From Firmicutes bacterium HGW-Firmicutes-15 (GTDB taxonomy: Bacteria > Bacillota > Syntrophomonadia > Syntrophomonadales > Syntrophomonadaceae), in assembly GCA_002840245.1 (NCBI GenBank), contig PHAA01000018.1, forward strand, positions 1 to 64,000: a DNA stretch of 64,000 nucleotides. Direction: 5' to 3'. The position numbers and the translations under genes are program-made. Under the pieces are notes generated by a model. The model did not search any database. It was given only the letters and a program-made list of their open reading frames with translations, and was not told the DNA's origin. This document shows, one piece after another, positions 46,051 through 54,260 of the stretch (positions are counted from its first letter, which is position 1; every line of letters starts with the position of its first letter).

Positions 46051-47838
46051 ATGAAGGATCGTTTGAAAAATGTGCCGCTTCAACCGGGCGTGTATCTATA
46101 CAAAGACAAAGAGGGTCAGGTTATTTACGTGGGTAAGGCCAAGGCGCTCCGTAACCGCATGCGTTCCTATTTTCAATCTCCTGATGGCTTGCTGCCAAAA
46201 GTTAGAGCCATGATGAATCGGGTTGCGGATTTTGATTACATTGTCACTAATTCCGAAGTGGAAGCTCTGATTTTAGAGAGCAATCTGATTAAAGCCTACC
46301 AACCCCGTTACAATATTGATCTCCGGGATGATAAAAGCTACCCTTATCTGAAGCTTACCGCCGACAAATTTCCGCGTTTATGTATAGTAAGGGAAAAAAA
46401 GGATAAAGTCTCCCGGTATTACGGGCCTTATACGGAAGTAGGTTCATTGCGAGAAACCGTAAAGCTATTGCTGGAGATTTTCCCCCTGCGTACTTGTAAG
46501 AATTTGAAAAGCAATAGCCGTCCCTGTTTGAATTTTGACATGGGGAAGTGCTTGGCTCCCTGCAACGGTAAAGTGGATGCGGGGGAGTACCAGAGAATTG
46601 TAGATAGTCTGCTGGAGTTTCTGGAAGGTAAGGCCAGCAAGTTACTGGAAGGCAAAGAAAAGGAGATGAGAGAGGCGTCTCTTGATCTGGAGTTTGAAAA
46701 AGCAGCGCACCTGAGGGATCAGATTCAAGCCATAAAGGTGCTGGGTGAAAAACAGAAGGTCAGCCTCGATCATCCTTACGAAATGGATATTGTAGGGATG
46801 TTGGGAGGGGAAAAAGACAAACTGATCCTGGTGTTTAAGTTGCGGGCCGGCAAAATTGTGGGCAAGGATACCTTTTGGCTGAAACGAGCTATAGATGAAG
46901 AAGAAGCGGAAGTAATGGAGTTCTTCCTGAAGCAGTATTATGCAGATAACAGTGATATTCCAGCAGAAATACTGGTAAGCCACCTTCCCGGGGATAATGA
47001 ACTCCTTCAAACCTGGCTTAAGGGCAAGGCTGGTTCGCGGATAAAAATCTGGATGCCAGGCCGGGGAGAGAAGAAGAAGCTGCTGGATATGGTTATGGGG
47101 AATGCAGGGCTGCTGTGGGAAGAAAAAATGCGGGAAGATACCAAGAACAACCAGGTTCTCTTGGCCTTAGCCCGGACCTTGAATCTGGAAGTGGTACCGG
47201 TGCGGATCGAATGCTATGACATATCGCATTTGGCTGGGGAAGAAACGGTTGCGTCCATGGTGGTATTTACAAATGGGAAAGCTGACAAGAAAGCGTATCG
47301 CCGTTTTAAGATGAAAAACGAACAGAACAACGACTATGCTTCCTTGAGCGAAACCCTGGAGCGGCGTTTCACCGAAGCGAGGCGGGGCAATCGTGCATTT
47401 CTGCCCGAACCTGACCTTTTGCTCATCGATGGAGGTCTGGGCCAGGTAAATGCGGTTCAAATGTCTCTTGCTCATATGGGTATAGACATTCCGGTCTTTG
47501 GTCTGGCTAAGAAAAATGAGGAACTGTTCCGACCGGGAATAAGTGAAGCTGTAGTGCTATCCAGAAGAGATGAGGGCTTGATGCTTTTGCAGCGACTGAG
47601 AGACGAAGCCCATCGTTTTGCGGTGGAGTATAACCGTCAGCGGCGTGGCAAAAAGCTGACTCGGTCACTTTTGGATGAAATTGAAGGAATAGGATCAAAC
47701 CGCAAGAATGCTCTTCTGGCCCACTTCGGTTCGGTGTCGAAAATTAAGGAGGCCTCCTTGGATCAACTTTTGCAAGTTCCGCGCATGAATAGCCGGGCCG
47801 CCGCCAGTGTCTATGCCTATTTCCATAGTAACAACTAG
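46051..47838 (+). CDS. uvrC: Excinuclease ABC subunit C
   Basis: 595 aa. N-terminal GIY-YIG nuclease (PGVYLYKDKEGQVIYVGKA), UVR domain (about 200-235), RNase H-like nuclease (ECYDISHLAGEETVASMVVF region), and C-terminal helix-hairpin-helix (IEGIGSNRKNALLAHFGS). It makes both cuts beside the lesion. ATG 46051 has GGAAGG 10 nt upstream; TTG 46030 is an alternative. Confidence 0.97.
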   Translation: MKDRLKNVPLQPGVYLYKDKEGQVIYVGKAKALRNRMRSYFQSPDGLLPKVRAMMNRVADFDYIVTNSEVEALILESNLIKAYQPRYNIDLRDDKSYPYLKLTADKFPRLCIVREKKDKVSRYYGPYTEVGSLRETVKLLLEIFPLRTCKNLKSNSRPCLNFDMGKCLAPCNGKVDAGEYQRIVDSLLEFLEGKASKLLEGKEKEMREASLDLEFEKAAHLRDQIQAIKVLGEKQKVSLDHPYEMDIVGMLGGEKDKLILVFKLRAGKIVGKDTFWLKRAIDEEEAEVMEFFLKQYYADNSDIPAEILVSHLPGDNELLQTWLKGKAGSRIKIWMPGRGEKKKLLDMVMGNAGLLWEEKMREDTKNNQVLLALARTLNLEVVPVRIECYDISHLAGEETVASMVVFTNGKADKKAYRRFKMKNEQNNDYASLSETLERRFTEARRGNRAFLPEPDLLLIDGGLGQVNAVQMSLAHMGIDIPVFGLAKKNEELFRPGISEAVVLSRRDEGLMLLQRLRDEAHRFAVEYNRQRRGKKLTRSLLDEIEGIGSNRKNALLAHFGSVSKIKEASLDQLLQVPRMNSRAAASVYAYFHSNN

Positions 47839-48056
47839 GAGAGAACGATAGACTTGTTCACTATTAATGTTGCTGTGTTTATCTGCGACTATTCGGTCTC
47901 AATCTACAAACTGCAAAAATACAAGAGATTTCCCGGGAAATAAATCGAATTTGAAATGAAAATAATTGGAATTTGATGGGGAAATTGCTTATCATAATAG
48001 TAAGTGTATATTCGAGGGTTGTTTATGCAAATTTATAGTAAGAAGGAGGGGCAATG

Positions 48057-48413
48057 ATGCCTGGTTGGATTTTGCGATGGATATTGAACATACTAGCTAT
48101 CGTGGTTACGGCAAAACTTTTGTCTGGGTTTGAGGTGAACATTTGGGGGGCTATTGTCGGATCCGTGTTCCTTGGGGTTATTAACGCCGTTATACGGCCT
48201 CTGATAATTCTTTTAACCTTACCGTTGAACATTCTTTCTTTAGGTCTTTTTACCTTTGTTATTAATGGATTCATGCTTTACCTTACCGCGGCCACTGTCA
48301 AAGGCTTTGATGTTCAAGGATTCTGGTGGGCCGTCTTAACCTCCATAGTACTCAGCTTAATAAGCCTCGTAATCAGTTTATTCGTGAAGGATACGTATTT
48401 TAAAATGCGATGA
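48057..48413 (+). CDS. Small membrane protein of the phage-holin superfamily IV type (DUF360)
   Basis: 118 aa, four membrane helices. It matches the widespread bacterial family once named for phage holin (RWILNILAIVVTAKLLSGFEV, then VINAVIRPLIILLTLPLNIL). No phage genes surround it and its cellular role is unknown. GGAGG is 7 nt before ATG 48057. A terminator follows. Confidence 0.85.
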   Translation: MPGWILRWILNILAIVVTAKLLSGFEVNIWGAIVGSVFLGVINAVIRPLIILLTLPLNILSLGLFTFVINGFMLYLTAATVKGFDVQGFWWAVLTSIVLSLISLVISLFVKDTYFKMR

Positions 48414-48442
48414 TGGCAGGTAGTAATTAAGATCCACATAGA

Positions 48443-48472
48443 AAGCCGGGCATTATAAGCTCGGCTTCTTAT
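48443..48472 (+). terminator. Terminator of the holin-like gene
   Basis: AGCCGGGC (48444-48451), loop ATTATAA shared in part, GCTCGGCT (48459-48466), then TCTTATT. Confidence 0.75.
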
Positions 48473-48569
48473 TAATTCAAGTTACACAGTTAAGTGATAC
48501 TGCGAAGCAAACTTCCTAAGTACTGAGATATAAGGGGGCCGGGATTTGCTGTTGAGCGGAAGCTGGGTG

Positions 48570-48780
48570 GACAAATTCAGCAATTCTGCAAGCTCCGGCT
48601 CCGGAGGCTCGGGCTGTCAACTGCTTGCCAGATGATTTCCAGAGGGTACCCGGCCAACCGCCCATCCGTGGGCGGTGCCCGGCTCGGAACGTCCTGTTCC
48701 TCGCCCTCTTCCAATCATCTGTCTTCGCAGGACAGCACGGCCTCCTGCGCAACGTCGCTTGCACAATTACTAAATTTGTC
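48570..48780 (-). ncRNA. Structured core B1 (candidate RNA or ssDNA fold)
   Basis: Stems seen: a 24-bp A+T-rich base (48570-48593 with 48757-48780); GGAGGC/GCCTCC (48603-48608/48740-48745); GGGCTGTC/GACAGCAC (48611-48618/48731-48738, one mismatch); AGATGATT/AATCATCT (48630-48637/48713-48720); AGAGGG/CCCTCT (48641-48646/48704-48709); CCGCCCA/TGGGCGG (48658-48664/48669-48675); GGAAC/GTTCC (48686-48690/48696-48700). Strand is set by likeness to B2, where mismatches become G-U pairs on the plus strand. Expression is not shown. Confidence 0.5.
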
Positions 48781-48901
48781 AAGACATCTCAACTCTGTAT
48801 AGAAATCGGTTTAAACTAAGCGACTAGAAAACAACGGGGAAAGAGGGACCCCTACAATTCCGTCCCTTTCCAGCCAATATATTTGTAGATTTTATAGCGC
48901 G

Positions 48902-49110
48902 ACAGATTTAGTAATTATGCTGGCGACCTAGCGGAGGAGGCCGTTCTACCCTGCGCAGACTTGTGAGCGGAAGGGGACGAGCGACAGGACGTCGCGAGCC
49001 TGTCATCGACTAGGGATGGGAGATTGGCAGGGTGCCCCTGGAGCTCGCAAGGCAAGCAGTTGGTAGAACGAGCCTCCGGAGATGGGAGCAAGCAGAATTA
49101 CTAAATCTGT
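48902..49110 (+). ncRNA. Structured core B2 (candidate RNA or ssDNA fold)
   Basis: Same fold as B1 with other bases: base arm 48902-48920/49092-49110; GGAGGC/GCCTCC (48936-48941/49072-49077); GTTCTACC/GGTAGAAC (48943-48950/49062-49069); TTGTGAGC/GCTCGCAA (48961-48968/49043-49050, one G-U); AGGGG/CCCCT (48972-48976/49035-49039); GCGAC/GTCGC (48981-48985/48991-48995); CCTGTCA/TGGCAGG (48999-49005/49025-49031, one G-U). Loop AGGAC and linker GGCAAGCAGTTG are identical in B1. No known RNA family recognised. Confidence 0.5.
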
Positions 49111-49241
49111 TAGCCCCAGATCACAATCAACAGCAAAATCCCGTTCCCCCGTCTATCGTTATTGTAGAATGGCATCAGGTATATTTGCTGCTGCGCATAA
49201 TCAGTCAACTGCGAATGTTGAGTTAATAACAAGGAGGAAAA

Positions 49242-50048
49242 ATGTCTATAAAATTAGTTGCACTAGACTTGGATGATACATTGCTCGACACGGGTTTGAA
49301 GATCTCTGAAGATTGTGTGCGGACCATACAGGAAGTCCGTAAACGAGGAGTTAGAGTTACCATTTCTACCGGACGCATGTATAGGTCAGCACTGCCATAT
49401 GCACAACAGTTAGAAATTGACGTGCCTCTGATTACCTACCAGGGCGCCTGGGTGAAAAATTCTTTATCCGGGGAAGTGTTATATTGCAAGCCGGTTCCAA
49501 GAAAGCTGGCGATTGAGGTTATAAAGTATTTTAAGGTCGCAGGGGTTCACTGTCATAGCTATTATAATGACCAACTGGTTATGGAGTCATTGTCAGAGGA
49601 AGGGCGGTTTTATTCTCAATTAGCGGGAGTGGAAGCTGTTTTGGTAGATGATTTGATAGCACAATTGGATACAGGTGAAGCTATGAAAATAATGGCTATT
49701 AGCTATGATGAGAAACAGCTCCTGGATATAGAGAGGAATTTAAAACTAAACTATGGGGATAATTTGCATATTACTCGCTCTAAGCCCTATTTCCTGGAAG
49801 TGATGCATCGGGAAGCCAATAAGGCAAAGGCTTTGGAGGTTATAGCCAGACATTTCGGGATTGGCCGGCAGGAGGTAATGGCCGTAGGGGACAGTTACAA
49901 TGATATAGAGATGATAGAATGGGCCGGTCTGGGAGTTGCTATGGGCAATGCTTTCCAATCGGTAAAAGAGATAGCGGATTTTGTTACTGCCTCCAACGAA
50001 GAGGAAGGTGTGGCTGAAGCTTTGCGAAGGTTTATTATAAATAAATAA
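49242..50048 (+). CDS. Cof-type HAD phosphatase
   Basis: 268 aa. Motif I DLDDTLLD (Asp9 nucleophile in the family pattern), motif II Ser/Thr in ISTGRMY, Lys in NKAKALEVI, motif IV GDSYNDIEMI. The C2-type cap is in the middle (about 85-190). It dephosphorylates sugar phosphates or similar compounds; the substrate is unknown. AAGGAGG is 4 nt before the ATG. Element B ends just upstream, so the leader or promoter of this gene may be shaped by it. Confidence 0.92.
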   Translation: MSIKLVALDLDDTLLDTGLKISEDCVRTIQEVRKRGVRVTISTGRMYRSALPYAQQLEIDVPLITYQGAWVKNSLSGEVLYCKPVPRKLAIEVIKYFKVAGVHCHSYYNDQLVMESLSEEGRFYSQLAGVEAVLVDDLIAQLDTGEAMKIMAISYDEKQLLDIERNLKLNYGDNLHITRSKPYFLEVMHREANKAKALEVIARHFGIGRQEVMAVGDSYNDIEMIEWAGLGVAMGNAFQSVKEIADFVTASNEEEGVAEALRRFIINK

Positions 50049-50117
50049 GCGAGCTAACAGGGAGGCTGGTTCGGGAACCGTCAACCTGTTCACTAAATAT
50101 TTTTAGGGGGGATTAGA

Positions 50118-51239
50118 TTGGCTTCCAAGGTTTGGTACAGTAATTTGCGGTCTCGGCAGACAAGTTTGCTCGACAAAGTGGAAAAACTTTTGAACAAGGC
50201 AGGATTGGAAAAAATGATTGCGCCCAAGGATCTAGTAGCTATCAAGATACATTTTGGCGAAACCGGCAATATGGCATATATCAGGCCTCCATATGTTCGT
50301 CGAGTAGTGGATATGGTGAAAAAATTTGGGGGCCGTCCCTTCCTGACCGACGCTAATACACTCTATGTAGGTACCCGGGCCAACTCGGTGGATCATCTAG
50401 AAACAGCCATTACCAATGGATTTGACTATGCGGTGGTGGGTGCGCCCTTGATTATTGCTGACGGACTAACCGGCAAGGATTATGTGAAAGTGCCTGTGGA
50501 GGGCAAACATTTCAAAGAGGTAAACATAGGAAGCGCCGCTCACCATGCGGATGCCATGGTGGTTATGACTCATTTTAAATGCCATGAACTTTCTGGTTTT
50601 GGCGGGGCGATTAAGAACTTGGGAATGGGACTGGGTTCTCGCAGTGGCAAGCAGCAGATGCATTCGGATGTTTTGCCGAAAATTAAGGATGATAAATGTA
50701 CGGGATGTAACAAATGTAGTAAATGGTGTCCGGCTGATGCTATAGAAATGGTTGCTTGGGAGGGAAATAAAAAAGGTGAGAAAGCAGCTATTCTGGATAA
50801 GAAATGTTGGGGTTGTGGTGAATGTGTGGTGACATGTCTCTTTGATGCGATTACTATCAATTGGCGGACGACACCCGAGGCAGTGCAGGAAAAGATGGCT
50901 GAGTATGCACTGGGAGCCGTTCAGGGCAAAGCTGGTAAAGTAGTATATCTATCGTTCGTAATGGATATTAGCCCGGAATGCGACTGTTACGGGCATAATG
51001 ATTTGCCGGTTGTACAAGACTTGGGAATTCTAGCATCTTTTGACCCGGTGGCTCTGGATAAGGCCTGCGCAGATATGGTAAATGCTATGCCTGCCCTGCC
51101 AGGTTCAGTAATAGAAGACTTAAAAGCGGGGGAAGATAAGTTTGAGGGGGTTCATCCCGGTATTCACTGGCGGGCACAGCTAGAGCATGCTGAAAGAATA
51201 GGGCTGGGCAGCATGGAATACGAATTGATTGAACTATAA
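50118..51239 (+). CDS. DUF362 protein with two 4Fe-4S clusters
   Basis: 373 aa from TTG 50118 (GGGGGG 6 nt upstream). A DUF362 domain (about 1-190 and again at the C-terminus) is split by a ferredoxin insert with CTGCNKCSKWCP and CWGCGECVVTC, each enough for one 4Fe-4S cluster. The family is common in anaerobes and probably handles electrons, but its reaction is unknown. Soluble and cytoplasmic. It lies between the HAD phosphatase and the ROK kinase. Confidence 0.9.
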   Translation: MASKVWYSNLRSRQTSLLDKVEKLLNKAGLEKMIAPKDLVAIKIHFGETGNMAYIRPPYVRRVVDMVKKFGGRPFLTDANTLYVGTRANSVDHLETAITNGFDYAVVGAPLIIADGLTGKDYVKVPVEGKHFKEVNIGSAAHHADAMVVMTHFKCHELSGFGGAIKNLGMGLGSRSGKQQMHSDVLPKIKDDKCTGCNKCSKWCPADAIEMVAWEGNKKGEKAAILDKKCWGCGECVVTCLFDAITINWRTTPEAVQEKMAEYALGAVQGKAGKVVYLSFVMDISPECDCYGHNDLPVVQDLGILASFDPVALDKACADMVNAMPALPGSVIEDLKAGEDKFEGVHPGIHWRAQLEHAERIGLGSMEYELIEL

Positions 51240-51253
51240 TCAGGGGGGATCTT

Positions 51254-52258
51254 ATGCAGGAGCTGATTATAGGAATAGACATAGGAGGCAGCAAAATCCT
51301 TAGCGGAATCCTCAATCGGGAAGGTCGGATTCTAGCTCGGAAAAAAGAAACAACTCTGGCCAATTGTGAAGCCGGGGAGGTGCTGGACGGCATCAACGTG
51401 ACGGTCAAGGAATTGATGCAAGAGCTGGGGGCACAGAGGAATAATATTCTGGGGGTAGCAGTGGGAGCACCTGGGCCCTTGGACTATTTCAACGGGATAA
51501 TTAAAGACCCGCCTAATTTAGGATGGAGAGAACTCCCGCTTCGAGAAGAACTAAGCAAAAGATTAGGCATGCAACTTTTGCTGGACAATGATGCTAATAT
51601 GGCCGCTCTTGGGGAGTTGCGTTTCGGCCGTTCTAAGGCTTGCACCCATTTAATATATATGACCGTAAGCACTGGTATTGGTGGCGGGATTATTATTGAT
51701 GGCAAAATCTATCGGGGAAAAGATGGCGGAGCCGGTGAGTTAGGGCGAATGAGGCTGTTAGCGGAAGACGGTCAGGGAGCCTCTAAACACGGTCAAAATC
51801 TGGAGTCTCTAGCTTCCGGCACTGCCCTGGCTCATGAAGCCCAAGAACTAATAAAGCAGGGGCGTGGTCAGGGAATCTTGGCATTGTGCCCAGAAGCTTC
51901 GAAAATTACGGCTCGTGAAATTGGAGAAGCGGCTCGAGGTGGAGACCCGGAAGCACGGCAAATGCTTCGGCGAGCGGGATACTTCTTAGGTATGGCTATT
52001 GCCAATTTGGTAAATATCTTTAATCCCGAATGGATTGTTCTAGGGGGGGGTGCAGGATTAGGACTGCAGGATTTTCTGGGGGAACCGATCCGGGATGTAG
52101 TGAACGACTGGGTTGCTCCTTCCCTAAAGCATAATTTGAAAATCGAGTTTACCAGTCTAGGTGAGGAGATCGGCCTGCTGGGTTGTGCCGCGGCGGTATT
52201 GCAAGAGTTTGAGAACAGTGCAAGAAGATCTAACAAAGAAGGGATGGAGGCTCAATAA
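51254..52258 (+). CDS. ROK-family sugar kinase without the zinc motif
   Basis: 334 aa. The N-terminal ATP motif IGIDIGGSKILSGIL and the catalytic region LLDNDANMAALGE are present. The usual ROK zinc site (His, then CxCGxxGCxE) is replaced by GELGRMRLLAEDGQGASKH, with no Cys or the His, although NLESLASGTAL, which normally follows it, is kept. It probably phosphorylates glucose or a related sugar, as the next gene makes fructose 6-phosphate. GGGGGGAT precedes the ATG. Stop and next start overlap (TAATG). Confidence 0.9.
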   Translation: MQELIIGIDIGGSKILSGILNREGRILARKKETTLANCEAGEVLDGINVTVKELMQELGAQRNNILGVAVGAPGPLDYFNGIIKDPPNLGWRELPLREELSKRLGMQLLLDNDANMAALGELRFGRSKACTHLIYMTVSTGIGGGIIIDGKIYRGKDGGAGELGRMRLLAEDGQGASKHGQNLESLASGTALAHEAQELIKQGRGQGILALCPEASKITAREIGEAARGGDPEARQMLRRAGYFLGMAIANLVNIFNPEWIVLGGGAGLGLQDFLGEPIRDVVNDWVAPSLKHNLKIEFTSLGEEIGLLGCAAAVLQEFENSARRSNKEGMEAQ

Positions 52259-53283
52259 TGACAGTAGAAAAAATGGCTGAATATCTCTGGGGTTTGCCGG
52301 AGCAGTTTGCCAGTATTCTTGAACAGGGTATTAGTCTACCGGTAAAGTACCAGCATAATTACAGCAACATAGTCGTCACAGGCCTGGGCGGGTCAGCAAT
52401 TGGGGGAGACATAATTCGGACCTATGCCCTGCAAAAAGCGCAGGTGCCAGTCATAGTAAACCGGGATTATGATATGCCGAATTTTGTAAACAGTGATAGC
52501 TTGGTTTTGACTGTTAGTTATTCGGGCAACACAGAAGAAACACTGAGCGCATACCATCACGCTCGTACCCAGGGCGCAGCCATTATTGCCGTTACTAGTG
52601 GGGGCAAGCTGGCTGATATAGCTCGCCAGGATGGCTATGGAGTGGTGAAAATACCAGGAGGGCTGGCGCCCCGGGCGGCGACCGGTTACTTGTTTGCACC
52701 CCTGGCTCTGATTTTTGAAGAGCTGGGAATTGTAAAAGGCGCTAAGACTGATCTTAAAGAAACAGTACAGGTTTTAAAAGCAATTCGCGAAGGAATCCAT
52801 CCCGGCGTAGATTTTCCTGAAAATCAGGCCAGAGTAATAGCCAGAGAGATGAAGGACAGCCTTCCCATCATCTGGGGTAGCTCAGCCCGGTCGGAAACTG
52901 CAGCCATGCGCTGGAAAACGCAAATAAATGAGAACGCTAAATCCCCAACTTATTACAATATTTTCCCGGAACTCAATCACAATGAGATTGTAGGATTTGG
53001 GATGCCGAAAGATTTGCTGGCTCGTCTGGTAATAATAATCCTAAGAGACCCAGCTGATCATCCTCAAGTGAAAAAGCGCATTGAGATCAGCAAGGAGATT
53101 GTTCGCAGCCATGTGAAAAAGATTGTTGAGATTCAAGCACAGGGCGAATCTTTCCTGGCAAAATTTTATTCCCTTGCCTATATGGGTGATTATGCTAGCT
53201 TCTATCTGGCCCTGGAATATGGGATAAATCCCAGTCCGGTGGAAACCATAGACTATCTAAAAGCGGAGTTGGCGAAAGCTTAG
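52258..53283 (+). CDS. Bifunctional phosphoglucose/phosphomannose isomerase
   Basis: 341 aa. Two SIS folds: TGLGGSAIGGDII (about residues 41-53) and the YSGNTEETL phosphate loop, with the C-terminal catalytic part containing ELNHNEIVGFG (Glu/His). The family interconverts glucose 6-P and mannose 6-P with fructose 6-P. It is coupled to the ROK kinase, which suggests glucose/mannose entry into glycolysis. No separate pgi gene is seen in this window. Confidence 0.93.
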   Translation: MTVEKMAEYLWGLPEQFASILEQGISLPVKYQHNYSNIVVTGLGGSAIGGDIIRTYALQKAQVPVIVNRDYDMPNFVNSDSLVLTVSYSGNTEETLSAYHHARTQGAAIIAVTSGGKLADIARQDGYGVVKIPGGLAPRAATGYLFAPLALIFEELGIVKGAKTDLKETVQVLKAIREGIHPGVDFPENQARVIAREMKDSLPIIWGSSARSETAAMRWKTQINENAKSPTYYNIFPELNHNEIVGFGMPKDLLARLVIIILRDPADHPQVKKRIEISKEIVRSHVKKIVEIQAQGESFLAKFYSLAYMGDYASFYLALEYGINPSPVETIDYLKAELAKA

Positions 53284-53372
53284 TAAAATAAATTTGCCTC
53301 ATGATAACCCCGGCATATCTGATATAATGAAAAGAGATGTCGGGTATTTTTTAAATGCGGGAGGGAAGCATA

Positions 53373-54260
53373 TTGATTGAAGATAGTACAGGTCTACATG
53401 TTCTAATCATTACGGGATTATCGGGAGCAGGGAAGACCCAGACTATAAATTGTCTGGAAGACCTGGGCTATTACTGCGTGGATAATATGCCACCAGCCTT
53501 GCTAAGAAAATTTATTGAATTAAGCCTGCAATCCGAAGGTAAGATCGATAAGGTTGCTCTGGTTATTGATATTCGAGGCGGGGACTTTTTCCATAACCTT
53601 TCGCAATCATTAAACGAATTGCAGGAAAATCATCTTGCCTATGAAATACTTTTCCTGGAAGCGTCTGATGAAGTCTTGGTGCGCAGGTTCAAAGAATCTA
53701 GACGCCGGCATCCCTTGGCTCCCGGTGGTCGTTTGCTCGATGCAATCAAGATGGAACGTGGCATTTTGCAGGAACTGCGGGGTCAGGCTAATGTCATTTT
53801 GGATACTTCCGATACCAGTCCCCGTCAATTAAAAGAAAAAGTTACCGATCTCTATAGTGAGAGTTTAACTGGGAGTTTTTCCATCAATATAGTTTCGTTT
53901 GGTTATAAGATGGGAATACCTTTGGACTGTGATATTATGATGGATGTACGTTTTTTACCCAATCCTTTCTACGACCCCGGCATGCAGAAAATGACCGGAG
54001 AAGATGAAGAAGTGATTCGCTATGTCCTAGGATCTGAAATAACTAAATCTTTTTCCAGGCGTTTCTTAAACCTGCTTAAATTCTTGATACCGCATTATAT
54101 TCAAGAGGGTAAAACCAATTTAGCTATATCCATAGGCTGCACTGGGGGGCAGCATCGTTCGGTGGTCTTGGCTAATTACGTTGGTCAGCAGCTTAAGAGG
54201 TGGGAATATAATGTAATCATCAGGCACCGGGATATTGCTAAATATCAGGCGGATGCATAA
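53373..54260 (+). CDS. rapZ: RNase adapter / nucleotide-binding protein RapZ (YvcJ)
   Basis: 295 aa from TTG 53373, with GGGAGGG 7 nt upstream; ATG 53355 overlaps that SD. P-loop GLSGAGKT near residue 15 and the C-terminal SIGCTGGQHRSV motif are typical. In E. coli RapZ senses GlcN6P; in Firmicutes YvcJ binds nucleotides and its role is less clear. First gene of the conserved rapZ-yvcK-whiA set, with 0 bp to yvcK. Confidence 0.96.
   Translation: MIEDSTGLHVLIITGLSGAGKTQTINCLEDLGYYCVDNMPPALLRKFIELSLQSEGKIDKVALVIDIRGGDFFHNLSQSLNELQENHLAYEILFLEASDEVLVRRFKESRRRHPLAPGGRLLDAIKMERGILQELRGQANVILDTSDTSPRQLKEKVTDLYSESLTGSFSINIVSFGYKMGIPLDCDIMMDVRFLPNPFYDPGMQKMTGEDEEVIRYVLGSEITKSFSRRFLNLLKFLIPHYIQEGKTNLAISIGCTGGQHRSVVLANYVGQQLKRWEYNVIIRHRDIAKYQADA

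Larger units (their letters stand above)
48483..49223. mobile_element. Foldback element B (about 740 bp) with two inverted structured cores
   Basis: Outer arms (48483-48598; 49085-49223) are inverted and match the arms of element A in reverse order. Inside are two inverted copies of a G+C-rich core, 48570-48780 (minus) and 48902-49110 (plus), separated by about 120 bp that hold a further hairpin (GGGAC/GTCCC near 48847-48866). No protein is encoded. The element ends 19 bp before the HAD phosphatase start. Confidence 0.75.
48414..49241. other. 828-bp region without genes: terminator and foldback element B
   Basis: Holds a terminator (48443-48472), element B (48483-49223) and the SD of the next gene (AAGGAGG). 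Short open frames inside it follow the inverted repeats and are not credible genes. Confidence 0.8.

Noticed and set aside
48057-48413. Phage holin suggesting a prophage
   Set aside because: The family is common as a housekeeping membrane protein and no phage genes are near.
48516-48819. Open frames on both strands inside element B
   Set aside because: They follow the G+C-rich inverted core, change between the two copies and lack SD sequences; substitutions fit stems, not codons.
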